Shown here: piece after piece, positions 42,407 to 50,660 of the stretch | Layout of the letters: every line of letters begins with the position of its first letter | How positions within the stretch are numbered: position 1 is the stretch's first letter | NCBI GenBank assembly: GCA_947502405.1 | Contig: CANMZT010000001.1 | Coordinates: 186,001-250,000, forward strand | Origin: an uncultured Algibacter sp. | Lineage (GTDB): Bacteria; Bacteroidota; Bacteroidia; Flavobacteriales; Flavobacteriaceae | DNA length: 64,000 nucleotides | Direction of reading: 5' to 3' | Program-made: the position numbers and the translations under genes | Notes under the pieces: model-generated | Seen by the model: the letters and a program-made list of their open reading frames with translations, nothing else | What the model was told of the DNA's origin: nothing | Database searches by the model: none

Positions 42407-44497
42407 TTAAAGATCTTGTGCTTGAATTGCAGTTATAATTACGGTGCTGTAAATATCATCAGCAGTACAGCCTCTACTTAAATCGTTAACAGGTTTGTTA
42501 AGGCCTTGTAACATTGGGCCAATAGCTAATGCCCCAGTTTCACGTTGCACAGCTTTATAAGTGTTATTCCCTGTATTTAAATCGGGGAATATTAATACAC
42601 TTGCTTGTCCTGCTACTTCAGAATCAGGTAGTTTGCTTTGTCCTATACGCATATCTACAGCTGCATCGTACTGAATTGGACCTTCAATTTTAATGTGTGG
42701 TGCTTGTTTTTTAACAATTTCTGTAGCCTCTCTAACACGTTCCACATCTTCTCCTTTTCCTGAAGCTCCAGAAGAGTATGATAACATCGCTACTTTTGGA
42801 TCTACACCAAAATTTTCAGCAGATTTTGCTGAAGAAATTGCAATTTCAGCCAATTGTTGTGCATTTGGATTTGGATTAATAGCACAATCTCCAAAAATAG
42901 ACACACGATCTTCTAAACACATAAAAAAGACTGATGAAACTATGTTTACACCAGGTTTTGTTTTTATAAATTGTAATGCTGGTCTAAGTGTATGAGCTGT
43001 AGTATGAACTGCACCGGAAACCATACCATCTGCATGTCCTTTATAAATCATCATGGTGGCGAAATAAGATACATCAGACATGGCATCACGAGCCATATCC
43101 AAATTGACATTTTTATGTTTTCTTAATTCATAGAACGTTTCTACATAGTCTTTGAAATGTGGAGATTTTTGAGGAGAAACAATATTAATATCCTCTAAGT
43201 TAAGAGGAATGTCAAGTTTTTCAACACGTTCTCTAATTTTGTCCTCATCTCCAATTAAAGTTAAATCTACCACATGCGCGTCAATCAATCTAGCGGTAGC
43301 TCTCAAGATACGTTCATCGTAGCCTTCTGGAAGCACAATGTGTTTCTTGTCTTTTAAAGCACGCTGTAGAAGGTTATATTGAAACATTCTTGGTGTAAAA
43401 ATACCAGATTCGAATGTGATTAAATCATTTGCAAGTTTATCAGTATCTACATGTTTTTCGAATGTAGCGATTGAGGTCTCGATTTTTTCAGTGTTTTCAG
43501 CATAAATTCTAGATCGAATCTTTCCAATTTTATTAGTTACTTGAAAAGTTCCTTGATTAACACTAATTATAGGAACTACACTTGATAGTCCTTCAATTAG
43601 TTTCATAATAGAATCTTCTGGAGTTAATCCGCCAGTTAAAATAATGCCTGAAATTTTAGGGTAGTTCTTAGAAATATTTGCCTGAAGTGCACCTAAAATA
43701 ATATCAGCTCTATCTCCAGGAGTAATAACCAGTGCGTTTTCTTTTAGATGGGTTAAATAATTACGGAGTTGCATAGCACCAACACTGAAATTTTCAGACT
43801 GATTGTTAATCATATCTTCTCCAAATAAGAACGTGCCTTTAAGGTTTTTTACAATTTCTTTAATTGTTGGGCTTGCTAGACTTTTAATTTTTGGAATAAC
43901 TGTAATATCAGTTCCGCTGTTAATACGTCCTTTTAAAAGGGTTTTTAATTCAGAAACATTATCAGGATCAATTTTGTTAGTCATTATAGAAAGCACATCA
44001 ACTTCTTCTTTAAAAGTATCATGAGCTAATTGAACATTATCAACAATTTCATCAAGAGGTTTTCCATCTCCTTGCGAAACTATTATTGCTGGTAAGCCTA
44101 GATTTTTGGAAATTAAAAGGTTGATATCTAATTCTAAACTAGAGTTTTCATGAGAAAAATCAGTGCCTTCTACTAAAATGATATCAAAACGTTCTTCAAG
44201 GTATTTGTATTTTTTGATAATCTCGTCAATTACATCACCAGATTTACCTTTATTATATAAATCTAATACTTGACTCCTTGTGAAAGCGTATGTTTTTTTG
44301 TAGTTAATATCTATTTCAAAATAGGAAACCACTGTGTTTATGTGGTTATCCATTTCACCTGCTTTGGTATCTTCAATTATAGGTCTGAAATAACCAACTT
44401 TGGCGGTTTTTCCTAATAGCATACGCATTAAGCCTAGTACAACAACAGATTTTCCACTATTGGGTTCTATAGTTGCTACATAAATTCCTTTACTCAT
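42407..44497 (-). CDS. pta: Phosphate acetyltransferase, long form
   Basis: A 696-residue enzyme converting acetyl-CoA and phosphate to acetyl-phosphate. The N-terminal 230 residues form a P-loop NTPase-like domain (VATIEPNSGKSVVVLGLMR), then a DRTGG domain (about 240-350), then the catalytic PTA domain from about 370 (LPEGYDERILRATARLI, MVSGAVHTTAHTLRPALQ, SYSSGASGKGEDVERV). The long form is often allosterically controlled by its N-terminal domains. It is the first gene of the pta-ackA unit. Confidence 0.96.
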   Translation of the reverse strand: MSKGIYVATIEPNSGKSVVVLGLMRMLLGKTAKVGYFRPIIEDTKAGEMDNHINTVVSYFEIDINYKKTYAFTRSQVLDLYNKGKSGDVIDEIIKKYKYLEERFDIILVEGTDFSHENSSLELDINLLISKNLGLPAIIVSQGDGKPLDEIVDNVQLAHDTFKEEVDVLSIMTNKIDPDNVSELKTLLKGRINSGTDITVIPKIKSLASPTIKEIVKNLKGTFLFGEDMINNQSENFSVGAMQLRNYLTHLKENALVITPGDRADIILGALQANISKNYPKISGIILTGGLTPEDSIMKLIEGLSSVVPIISVNQGTFQVTNKIGKIRSRIYAENTEKIETSIATFEKHVDTDKLANDLITFESGIFTPRMFQYNLLQRALKDKKHIVLPEGYDERILRATARLIDAHVVDLTLIGDEDKIRERVEKLDIPLNLEDINIVSPQKSPHFKDYVETFYELRKHKNVNLDMARDAMSDVSYFATMMIYKGHADGMVSGAVHTTAHTLRPALQFIKTKPGVNIVSSVFFMCLEDRVSIFGDCAINPNPNAQQLAEIAISSAKSAENFGVDPKVAMLSYSSGASGKGEDVERVREATEIVKKQAPHIKIEGPIQYDAAVDMRIGQSKLPDSEVAGQASVLIFPDLNTGNNTYKAVQRETGALAIGPMLQGLNKPVNDLSRGCTADDIYSTVIITAIQAQDL

Positions 44498-44518
44498 TTT
44501 AATGTTTTTGTAGGTTTA

Positions 44519-44550
44519 CAAAAATAGTTATTGCTAATGTTATACAGCAA
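44519..44550 (-). promoter_or_regulatory. Promoter of pta-ackA
   Basis: Read on the minus strand, a TTG (44548-44550) and a perfect -7 box TATTTTTG (44526-44519) are 21 bases apart, 22 bases before the pta ATG. Confidence 0.65.
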
Positions 44551-44674
44551 GTTAACTATGTTTTTTACTATATAACACGACAAAATTAATGTCTTCTAAA
44601 TCTTAGTAAGATGATATTTATCATACTTCAAAATAAAATCAAATAATTAATAAAACTACAACGATATAGTTTTT

Positions 44675-45571
44675 TTATTTAGAAGTTAAATCACTAAAAA
44701 GTGTTTCTAAACTTGTGTTTTTTTGATTTAATTGCAAAATTTTGAGTTGATTATCATACGCAAAATCAAACACATAAGAGCGCATATCTTCAGAGGTTTT
44801 AAAAGTGATTTCATAAACAAAATCATAAGTGTTTATCACTTTTGATACTTTGGGGAGTTTAAGTAAAAAAGCGTCTTCAACTCTGTGATCAAACTCAACA
44901 ATAACTACTTGTTTTTTTTCGTCTCTAAGGTCTTTCAGTTTCTTGTCTGCTACAATTTCACCTTTATTAATAATAATAACACGATCGCACATGGCTTCCA
45001 CCTCCTGCATAATATGAGTAGATAAAAATACTGTTTTTGTTTTCCCTATGCTTTTAATTAAATTTCGAATATCAATTAATTGATTTGGATCTAAACCTGT
45101 TGTGGGTTCATCTAAAATTAATACTTCTGGGTCATGTAAAAGGGCATTTGCTAAACCAACACGCTGGCGATAACCTTTTGATAGCTGTCCAATTTTTTTT
45201 TGAGACTCAGGTGTTAATCCAGTTAAATCGATTACTTCATTAATACGCTGCTGGCTTACACCATAGATATTAGCATTAAAGCTTAGGTACTCTTTAATAT
45301 ATTGTTCTAAGTAAAGCGGATTGTGTTCTGGAAGATATCCAACACTTTGCTGTACCTCCTTTGCATTGGTGTTTACATTATAACCATTTACTTTAATAGT
45401 TCCGTTACTGGCAGTTAAATAGGTCGTTAAAATTTTCATCATTGTAGATTTACCAGCGCCGTTAGGTCCTAAAAAACCAACAACTTCTGGCTTGTCAACT
45501 TTAAAAGAGATATTATTTAAAGCTTTTTGCTTGCCATAAACTTTTGAAACGCTACTAACTTCAATAGACAT
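44675..45571 (-). CDS. gldA: Gliding-motility ABC transporter ATP-binding subunit GldA
   Basis: A 298-residue ABC ATPase. Walker A is GPNGAGKST (near residue 35), the signature is LSKGYRQRVGLANALLHDP, Walker B is VLILDEPTTGLDP, and the H-loop is FLSTHIMQE. The sequence closely follows GldA, the ATPase that with GldF and GldG is required for gliding in Flavobacterium. GldF and GldG are not in this window. It stands alone, divergent from the pheA operon. Confidence 0.88.
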   Translation of the reverse strand: MSIEVSSVSKVYGKQKALNNISFKVDKPEVVGFLGPNGAGKSTMMKILTTYLTASNGTIKVNGYNVNTNAKEVQQSVGYLPEHNPLYLEQYIKEYLSFNANIYGVSQQRINEVIDLTGLTPESQKKIGQLSKGYRQRVGLANALLHDPEVLILDEPTTGLDPNQLIDIRNLIKSIGKTKTVFLSTHIMQEVEAMCDRVIIINKGEIVADKKLKDLRDEKKQVVIVEFDHRVEDAFLLKLPKVSKVINTYDFVYEITFKTSEDMRSYVFDFAYDNQLKILQLNQKNTSLETLFSDLTSK

Positions 45572-45678
45572 ATTTAAAATAATTTGCTCAAAAATAATTG
45601 AATAACTAACGTAATGGTAGATTTACTATAAAATCTTTAAATTTTTTTAGAAAAATAAAAAAAAGGTTTTATAGTATT

Positions 45679-45707
45679 TTGATTTCTTAAAATAATAATT
45701 ACTTTAG
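45679..45707 (+). promoter_or_regulatory. Promoter of the pheA attenuator transcript
   Basis: TTG at 45679-45681 and TACTTTAG at 45700-45707 (seven of eight bases of TAnnTTTG) are 18 bases apart. Transcription would start near 45714, only a few bases before the leader peptide ATG. Confidence 0.6.
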
Positions 45708-45717
45708 CCGTGTAATT

Positions 45718-45798
45718 ATGAGAACAACAGCATATTATACATACTTTAACTTTTTTTATTTCTTTTTTAGCAAAGAAATCGAGACGTTGTATGTATAA
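45718..45798 (+). CDS. Leader peptide of the aromatic operon (26 codons, Tyr/Phe-rich)
   Basis: ATG at 45718 and TAA at 45796-45798 bound a 26-codon frame starting MRTTAYYTYFNFFYFFFSKE. Ten of the twelve codons at positions 6-17 are Tyr or Phe (four Tyr, six Phe), then a charged SKEIE end. It overlaps segments 1 and 2 of the attenuator. Slow translation of the Phe/Tyr run would report low charged tRNA-Phe and tRNA-Tyr. The reading frame and codon content are seen directly; the control role is inferred from the position in front of the pheA operon and from the hairpins. Confidence 0.85.
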   Translation: MRTTAYYTYFNFFYFFFSKEIETLYV

Positions 45799-45851
45799 TT
45801 GAAAACAATATATTTTAATGCAAGTCTCGATGAAAATCGAGACTTTTTTTT
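45734..45851 (+). promoter_or_regulatory. Transcription attenuator of the pheA operon
   Basis: Segment 1 ATTATACATAC (45734-45744) pairs perfectly with segment 2 GTATGTATAAT (45789-45799). Segment 2 also contains ATCGAGAC (45778-45785), which pairs with segment 3 GTCTCGAT (45824-45831) and continues as TTG with CAA, giving the antiterminator. Segment 3 AAGTCTCGAT (45822-45831) pairs with segment 4 ATCGAGACTT (45836-45845) around a GAAA tetraloop and is followed by eight T (45844-45851), giving the terminator. Stalling in the Phe/Tyr run would mask segment 1, free segment 2 to pair with 3 and allow read-through into pheA. Confidence 0.88.
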
Positions 45852-45909
45852 GTTTAACTATTGGTAAAGCAAAATAAGAAGTAAAGTAATTTGAATTAAT
45901 AACTGAATT

Positions 45910-46737
45910 TTGATAAAAACAGTAGCCATACAAGGTGTAAGAGGATCGTTTCATCACATCGTATCTCAGGAGTTTTTTAATAAACCTGTTGATAGTATTG
46001 AGTGTATGACATTTGATAGGGTGGTAGATGCTTTAAGCAACAAAGAATGTGATGCTGCCATTATGGCTTTGGAGAATTCTATTGCGGGTTCAATAATTCC
46101 TAATTATGCATTAATTGATAAATATGGTTTGCATATTGTTGGTGAGCATTATTTAGATATTCAGCATAATTTAATGGCATTGCCAAATCAAAGTATTGAA
46201 GATATTAAAGAGGTGTACTCGCATCCTATGGCATTGTTGCAATGTAAAGAGTTTTTTAAAAAGCACCCACATATTAAATTAGTTGAGGATAAGGATACTG
46301 CAGAAGTTGCTGAACGTATTTCTGAAAACCAAACAAAAGGTATTGCTGCTATTGCTAGTGTAACTGCTGCAGAAATTTTTGAATTGAATATTCTAGCACA
46401 TAGCATCCAGACCATTAAGCATAACGAAACACGTTTTGTAATTGTTAAAAGAACTAATTCTGAAGTACCAGAGCTAGAAATTAACAAAGCTTCAATAAAA
46501 TTTGAAGCCAATCATAAACGCGGAAGTTTGGCTACCATATTAAATGTTATGAGCGATTGTAAATTGAATTTAACCAAAATTCAGTCGTTACCAATTGTTG
46601 AAACACCATGGAAGTACGCTTTTTTTGTGGATGTTACTTTTGAAACTTATGCAGATTTTAAAAAGGCTAAATCTGTTATAGATATTATGGGAGAAGGGTT
46701 TAAAGTTTTAGGAGAATATAAAAATGCGAAGCTATGA
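45910..46737 (+). CDS. pheA: Prephenate dehydratase
   Basis: A 275-residue enzyme turning prephenate into phenylpyruvate. The N-terminal catalytic domain carries VAIQGVRGSFHHIVSQEFF and the ALENSIAGSIIPNY block; the TRF motif appears as NETRFVIVK near residue 178. A C-terminal ACT domain (about 195-270, FEANHKRGSLATILNVMSDCKLNLTKIQS) gives feedback control by Phe. The start codon is TTG at 45910. The stop overlaps the aminotransferase start by four bases (ATGA). Confidence 0.95.
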   Translation: MIKTVAIQGVRGSFHHIVSQEFFNKPVDSIECMTFDRVVDALSNKECDAAIMALENSIAGSIIPNYALIDKYGLHIVGEHYLDIQHNLMALPNQSIEDIKEVYSHPMALLQCKEFFKKHPHIKLVEDKDTAEVAERISENQTKGIAAIASVTAAEIFELNILAHSIQTIKHNETRFVIVKRTNSEVPELEINKASIKFEANHKRGSLATILNVMSDCKLNLTKIQSLPIVETPWKYAFFVDVTFETYADFKKAKSVIDIMGEGFKVLGEYKNAKL

Positions 46738-47879
46738 TTGAGGTTGCAAACAGATTGCAAACGGTTGAAGAATACTACTTCTCAAAAAAATTAAGAGAGG
46801 TTAATTTACTTATTGCAAACGGTAAGCCTATCATTAATTTAGGTATAGGTAGTCCAGATTTACAGCCGCCAAAAAAGGTGCTATCTGCGATTTCTGCGAG
46901 TTTTGAGAATCCTATTGCGCACAAATACCAAAGTTACCAAGGACTTCCTGAACTTAGAGATGCAATTTCTAGGTTTTATAAAGAACATTTTTCGGTAAAC
47001 TTAAGTTCGGGTACAGAAATTTTACCTTTAATGGGAAGTAAGGAAGGGATTATGCATATTTCTATGACCTATTTGAATGAGGGTGATGAGGTGTTAATTC
47101 CTAATCCTGGATATCCAACATATCAATCAGTCACAAAATTAATTGGCGCAAAAGGAGTTTTATATGAATTGGATGAAGCTAATAATTGGATGCCTGATTT
47201 TAAAGCTTTAGAAAAAACAGATTTAAGTAAAGTGAAGCTTATGTGGGTAAATTATCCGCATATGCCAACTGGTGCTAAACCAAGTAAAACAGTTTTTGAG
47301 GAGTTAGTAGCTTTTGGAAAACGGAATAATATTTTGATAGTAAATGATAATCCATACAGTTTTATATTAAACGATAACCCAACAAGTATTTTAAGTGTTG
47401 ATGGTGCTAAAGATGTGTGTTTAGAACTAAACTCTTTAAGTAAAACATTTAATATGGCAGGTTGGCGAGTAGGTATGGTTGTAGGAGCTAGGGAGCATAT
47501 TAGTAATATTTTGAAAGTAAAAAGTAATATGGATTCTGGTATGTTTTACGGCATACAAAAAGGCGCTATTGAAGCTTTAAAATGCTCAAATATGTGGTTT
47601 GCAACATTAAATAATGTTTACAAACAACGTAGAGATTTAGTTTGGAAATTAGCCGATGCATTAAATTGTACTTATGATAAAGAAGCTTCTGGACTCTTTG
47701 TTTGGGCAAAGTTGCCTGCTTATTTAAAGGCTGAAGAGTTTATAGATTTGGTATTAAAAGAGAACCATATTTTCATTACACCAGGAACTATTTTTGGAAC
47801 TAAAGGTGAAGGTTATATTAGGTTTTCTTTATGTGCATCAACCGAAGTTTTAGAAGAAGCCATAGCAAGAGTAAAATAG
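46734..47879 (+). CDS. PLP-dependent class I/II aminotransferase (aromatic)
   Basis: A 381-residue aminotransferase of fold type I. The PLP Lys is in LSKTFNMAGWRVGMVVG near residue 236, NLGIGSPDLQPP at the N-terminus binds substrate, and NDNPYSFILN holds the conserved Asn/Tyr. Between pheA and tyrA it most likely transaminates phenylpyruvate and 4-hydroxyphenylpyruvate, or prephenate. It overlaps pheA by four bases and ends one base before tyrA. Confidence 0.88.
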   Translation: MIEVANRLQTVEEYYFSKKLREVNLLIANGKPIINLGIGSPDLQPPKKVLSAISASFENPIAHKYQSYQGLPELRDAISRFYKEHFSVNLSSGTEILPLMGSKEGIMHISMTYLNEGDEVLIPNPGYPTYQSVTKLIGAKGVLYELDEANNWMPDFKALEKTDLSKVKLMWVNYPHMPTGAKPSKTVFEELVAFGKRNNILIVNDNPYSFILNDNPTSILSVDGAKDVCLELNSLSKTFNMAGWRVGMVVGAREHISNILKVKSNMDSGMFYGIQKGAIEALKCSNMWFATLNNVYKQRRDLVWKLADALNCTYDKEASGLFVWAKLPAYLKAEEFIDLVLKENHIFITPGTIFGTKGEGYIRFSLCASTEVLEEAIARVK

Positions 47880-47880
47880 T

Positions 47881-48732
47881 ATGAAAAATATATACGCCAT
47901 AGGAGTCGGTTTAATTGGAGGGAGTCTTGCTATTGATATTAAGAAACAAAATCCAGATGTTGTTATTCATGGTATAAGTAGAAAAGATACCACGTTGAAT
48001 ACCGCTTTGGAATTAGGTTTAATTGATAAAAAGGCAACTTTAGATGATATTAAAGATGCAGATTTGGTAATTGTGTCTATTCCAGTTGATGCTACAGTGA
48101 AATTGTTGCCTACTATTTTAGATAAAATATCAGATACTGGTTTGGTAGTTGATGCAGGTTCTACAAAAGAAGCGATTTGTAAGGTTGTTGAAAACCATCC
48201 AAAACGAAGAAATTTTTTAGCAATGCACCCTATTGCTGGTACTGAACATTCTGGACCAACAGCAGCTATTGAAGGTTTATTTAAAGGAAAAACTAATATT
48301 GTTTGCGAGGTTGAAAAAACAACGTTTAAGCTTCAAGAAAAGGCTTTAAAATTGTTTACTGATATTGGTATGCGAATTAGGTATATGAATCCTGTGGAGC
48401 ATGATAAACATATTGCGTATGTGTCTCATCTTTCTCATATCAGTTCGTTTATGTTAGGAAAAACGGTTATTGATAAAGAGAAAAACGAACGTGATATTTT
48501 TGATATGGCTGGCAGTGGATTTGCATCTACGGTTCGATTAGCTAAGAGTTCTCCTGAAATGTGGACGCCTATTTTCAAACAGAATAAAAATAATGTTATT
48601 GAAACTTTAGAGGAATATATTAATAACCTGAATCGTTTTAAAGATTTGATGAAAGATGATAACTTTGATGCGATTTTTGATGAGATGAAAAGTACCAATC
48701 ATATAAAGGATATATTGAATGGGATAATTTAA
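47881..48732 (+). CDS. tyrA: Prephenate dehydrogenase
   Basis: A 283-residue NAD(P)-dependent enzyme. GVGLIGGSLAIDIKKQNP at residues 8-25 is the Rossmann motif, AMHPIAGTEHSGP around 116-128 contains the catalytic His, and AYVSHLSHISSFMLG is the helical-domain block. It converts prephenate to 4-hydroxyphenylpyruvate for tyrosine. There is no C-terminal ACT domain, so tyrosine feedback is not evident here. The next gene lies 240 bases downstream, after a heptamer repeat and a dispersed repeat. Confidence 0.94.
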   Translation: MKNIYAIGVGLIGGSLAIDIKKQNPDVVIHGISRKDTTLNTALELGLIDKKATLDDIKDADLVIVSIPVDATVKLLPTILDKISDTGLVVDAGSTKEAICKVVENHPKRRNFLAMHPIAGTEHSGPTAAIEGLFKGKTNIVCEVEKTTFKLQEKALKLFTDIGMRIRYMNPVEHDKHIAYVSHLSHISSFMLGKTVIDKEKNERDIFDMAGSGFASTVRLAKSSPEMWTPIFKQNKNNVIETLEEYINNLNRFKDLMKDDNFDAIFDEMKSTNHIKDILNGII

Positions 48733-48742
48733 GATTTTTACA

Positions 48743-48775
<33 letters not shown>

Positions 48776-48808
48776 AAAGAGTGGTGAAGGAATAGTGCTT
48801 GTAGATAT

Positions 48809-48898
48809 GCCCGCGTTAGGGATTGAAGTGGAAAGCCCACAGCGACGAAGGAGCGAGGACTTGTAGCGTAAAGCCCGACCCTTGTGGTAACGCCCAAA
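48809..48898 (+). repeat. Dispersed intergenic repeat, copy 7 (subtype A)
   Basis: GCGTTAGGGATTGAAGTGGA starts at 48813 and TAACGCCC ends at 48895. The middle has AAAGCCCACAGC and GCGAGGACTTGTAGCG, the shortest subtype A copy seen. Confidence 0.8.
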
Positions 48899-48971
48899 TA
48901 AATTGAGTATAGAACAACAAAAATTAAATAGTAAATATAAAATAGCTTAAGCAGCTAAATATTAAGTAAAA

Positions 48972-50054
48972 ATGGAAAACAATAAAGAAATGAGAACCTG
49001 GTTAGATGATTTAGGATTAGATCATCCTTTAGTAATTGCGGGTCCTTGTAGTGCCGAAACAGAAGAACAAGTTTTAAGAATAGCTCATGAGCTAAAAGAC
49101 ACAGATGTAAGCTATTTCAGAGCTGGTATTTGGAAACCAAGAACACGCCCAGGAAATTTTGAAGGTGTTGGCGCTTTAGGTTTAAAATGGTTGCAAAAAG
49201 TTAAGGAAGAAACAGGAATGAAGGTTTGTACCGAGGTAGCTAATGCAGCGCATGTAAAATTAGCTTTAGAGCATGATGTTGATTTATTATGGATTGGAGC
49301 CCGATCTACAGTTTCTCCATTTATTATGCAAGAAATAGCAGATGCTTTGCAAGGTACAGATAAGCCAGTTTTAATTAAAAACCCAGTAAACCCTGATTTA
49401 TCTTTGTGGTTAGGTGGTATAGAAAGAATATACAGTTCTGGTGTTAAAAATATTGGTGCAATTCATAGAGGGTTTTCTACATACCAGAAAACGAAATATA
49501 GAAACATCCCGGAGTGGCAAATGGCTATTGAATTTCAAAACAGATTCCCAGATATTCCTTTAATTAACGACCCGTCTCATATCACAGGAAAACGTGATAT
49601 GGTTTTTGATGTGTCTCAAACGGCATTGGATTTAAATTTTGATGGATTAATGATTGAAACGCATTATGATCCTGATAATGCTTGGAGTGATGCTGCGCAA
49701 CAGGTAACACCTGATACTTTGGTTCAAATTATGAAGGATTTGAAAATTAGAAAAGAGTCTAATCAAGAGGAAGAGTATAATAGTGCGCTTAATAATTTGA
49801 GAGCTCAGATTGATGTTGTTGATAATCAAATTATTGAATTGTTAGGGCAACGTATGAAAGCCTCTGATGGTATTGGTGAGCTTAAGAAAAATAAAAATGT
49901 TGCTGTTTTACAGTCTAAACGCTGGAACGAGATTTTAGGTAAAATGGTACTTGAAGGAGAGCAACATGGTTTGAGCGAAGAATTTATATTAAGAATGTTT
50001 AAAGCGGTTCATCAAGAATCTATTAATCATCAAGAGAAGATTATTAATGGATAA
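48972..50054 (+). CDS. Bifunctional DAHP synthase / chorismate mutase
   Basis: A 360-residue fusion. Residues 10-260 are a KDO8P-type DAHP synthase (LVIAGPCSAETEEQVLRIA, FRAGIWKPRTRPGNFEG, LINDPSHITGKRD). Residues 270-355 are an AroQ-type chorismate mutase (LNNLRAQIDVVDNQIIELLGQRMKASDGIGELKKN). It condenses phosphoenolpyruvate with erythrose 4-phosphate and isomerises chorismate. The mutase probably also serves as a prephenate-sensing feedback domain, as in Bacillus. It closes the aromatic operon and ends in a terminator. Confidence 0.95.
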   Translation: MENNKEMRTWLDDLGLDHPLVIAGPCSAETEEQVLRIAHELKDTDVSYFRAGIWKPRTRPGNFEGVGALGLKWLQKVKEETGMKVCTEVANAAHVKLALEHDVDLLWIGARSTVSPFIMQEIADALQGTDKPVLIKNPVNPDLSLWLGGIERIYSSGVKNIGAIHRGFSTYQKTKYRNIPEWQMAIEFQNRFPDIPLINDPSHITGKRDMVFDVSQTALDLNFDGLMIETHYDPDNAWSDAAQQVTPDTLVQIMKDLKIRKESNQEEEYNSALNNLRAQIDVVDNQIIELLGQRMKASDGIGELKKNKNVAVLQSKRWNEILGKMVLEGEQHGLSEEFILRMFKAVHQESINHQEKIING

Positions 50055-50073
50055 TATGAACTTTTAGCTATAA

Positions 50074-50104
50074 AAAAAGCCTCCGTTTTTGGAGGCTTTT
50101 TTTA
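50074..50104. terminator. Rho-independent terminator after DAHP synthase
   Basis: AAAAAAGCCTCC and GGAGGCTTTTTTT pair perfectly around GTTTTT. It is 20 bases after the DAHP synthase stop and also serves the convergent gene ending at 50122. Confidence 0.9.
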
Positions 50105-50121
50105 TGGTTTTTTTATCAAAA

Positions 50122-50571
50122 TTATTTATTTCTTTTGAAGATATAGCGGGTAATGAAAATACCTTGGTTGTCGCCTTTACCACCAGAGCTTTCAACACCA
50201 CTAGTAACGAAAGCTAGTTCCCAGCCTTCTTCAATCATGGTATTAATTTTAGATTCTATTATCGCATCATTAGCTGCAATGTTTTGAAAACGAATACCAC
50301 CAATGTTATAGAAGTTTAGCAGTTTAGTTTCGTCAAAACCTTTTACTCTAATCTCTCCACGCTTGGACTTGTTACGTGTGTTATCTTCTTCAGTTTGAGT
50401 TGAAGTAAACTCTTTGTAATCTTTGGTATCGTTAGCGCTAATAATTCTAGAACGCCCTAAACCATTAGGAACAATAGATTCTACACTAGTTACTACTTTG
50501 TACTCTACTTGTGCATTTGTTTCAATAAAAGAAAATAAAGAAACTGCTAATACGATTAATAATTTTTTCAT
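50122..50571 (-). CDS. Small exported protein, function unknown
   Basis: A protein of about 149 residues. The ATG at 50569-50571 gives MKKLLIVLAVSLFSFIETNA, a signal peptide, and is preferred to an in-frame ATG at 50604. The mature part has VEYKVVTSVESIVPNGLGRSR, an acidic/serine stretch and a C-terminal KINTMIEEGWELAFVTSGVE block that resembles small DUF4177-like domains, but the match is weak. It is monocistronic and convergent with DAHP synthase. Confidence 0.65.
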   Translation of the reverse strand: MKKLLIVLAVSLFSFIETNAQVEYKVVTSVESIVPNGLGRSRIISANDTKDYKEFTSTQTEEDNTRNKSKRGEIRVKGFDETKLLNFYNIGGIRFQNIAANDAIIESKINTMIEEGWELAFVTSGVESSGGKGDNQGIFITRYIFKRNK

Positions 50572-50644
50572 GTTGTTGATTTTGATTAAGATTAATAAAA
50601 GCAAGATTAACCAATATCTATGCCAAAAAAAATTTTTTTAGCTT

Positions 50645-50652
50645 TACTTTTG
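50645..50652 (+). promoter_or_regulatory. -7 box of the rsgA promoter (near-leaderless)
   Basis: TACTTTTG matches TAnnTTTG perfectly and ends eight bases before the rsgA ATG, so the transcript would begin at or very near the start codon. No clear -33 TTG was found. Confidence 0.5.
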
Positions 50653-50660
50653 GAAAAATT

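Noticed and set aside
45822-45851. Terminator of an upstream plus-strand gene
   Set aside because: No plus-strand gene lies upstream (gldA is on the minus strand), and the hairpin shares its left arm with an antiterminator and follows a Phe/Tyr-rich leader frame. It is therefore read as an attenuator.
50122-50571. DUF4177 domain protein
   Set aside because: The C-terminal EEGWELAFVTSG resembles DUF4177, but the rest of the protein does not fit well; kept as function unknown.
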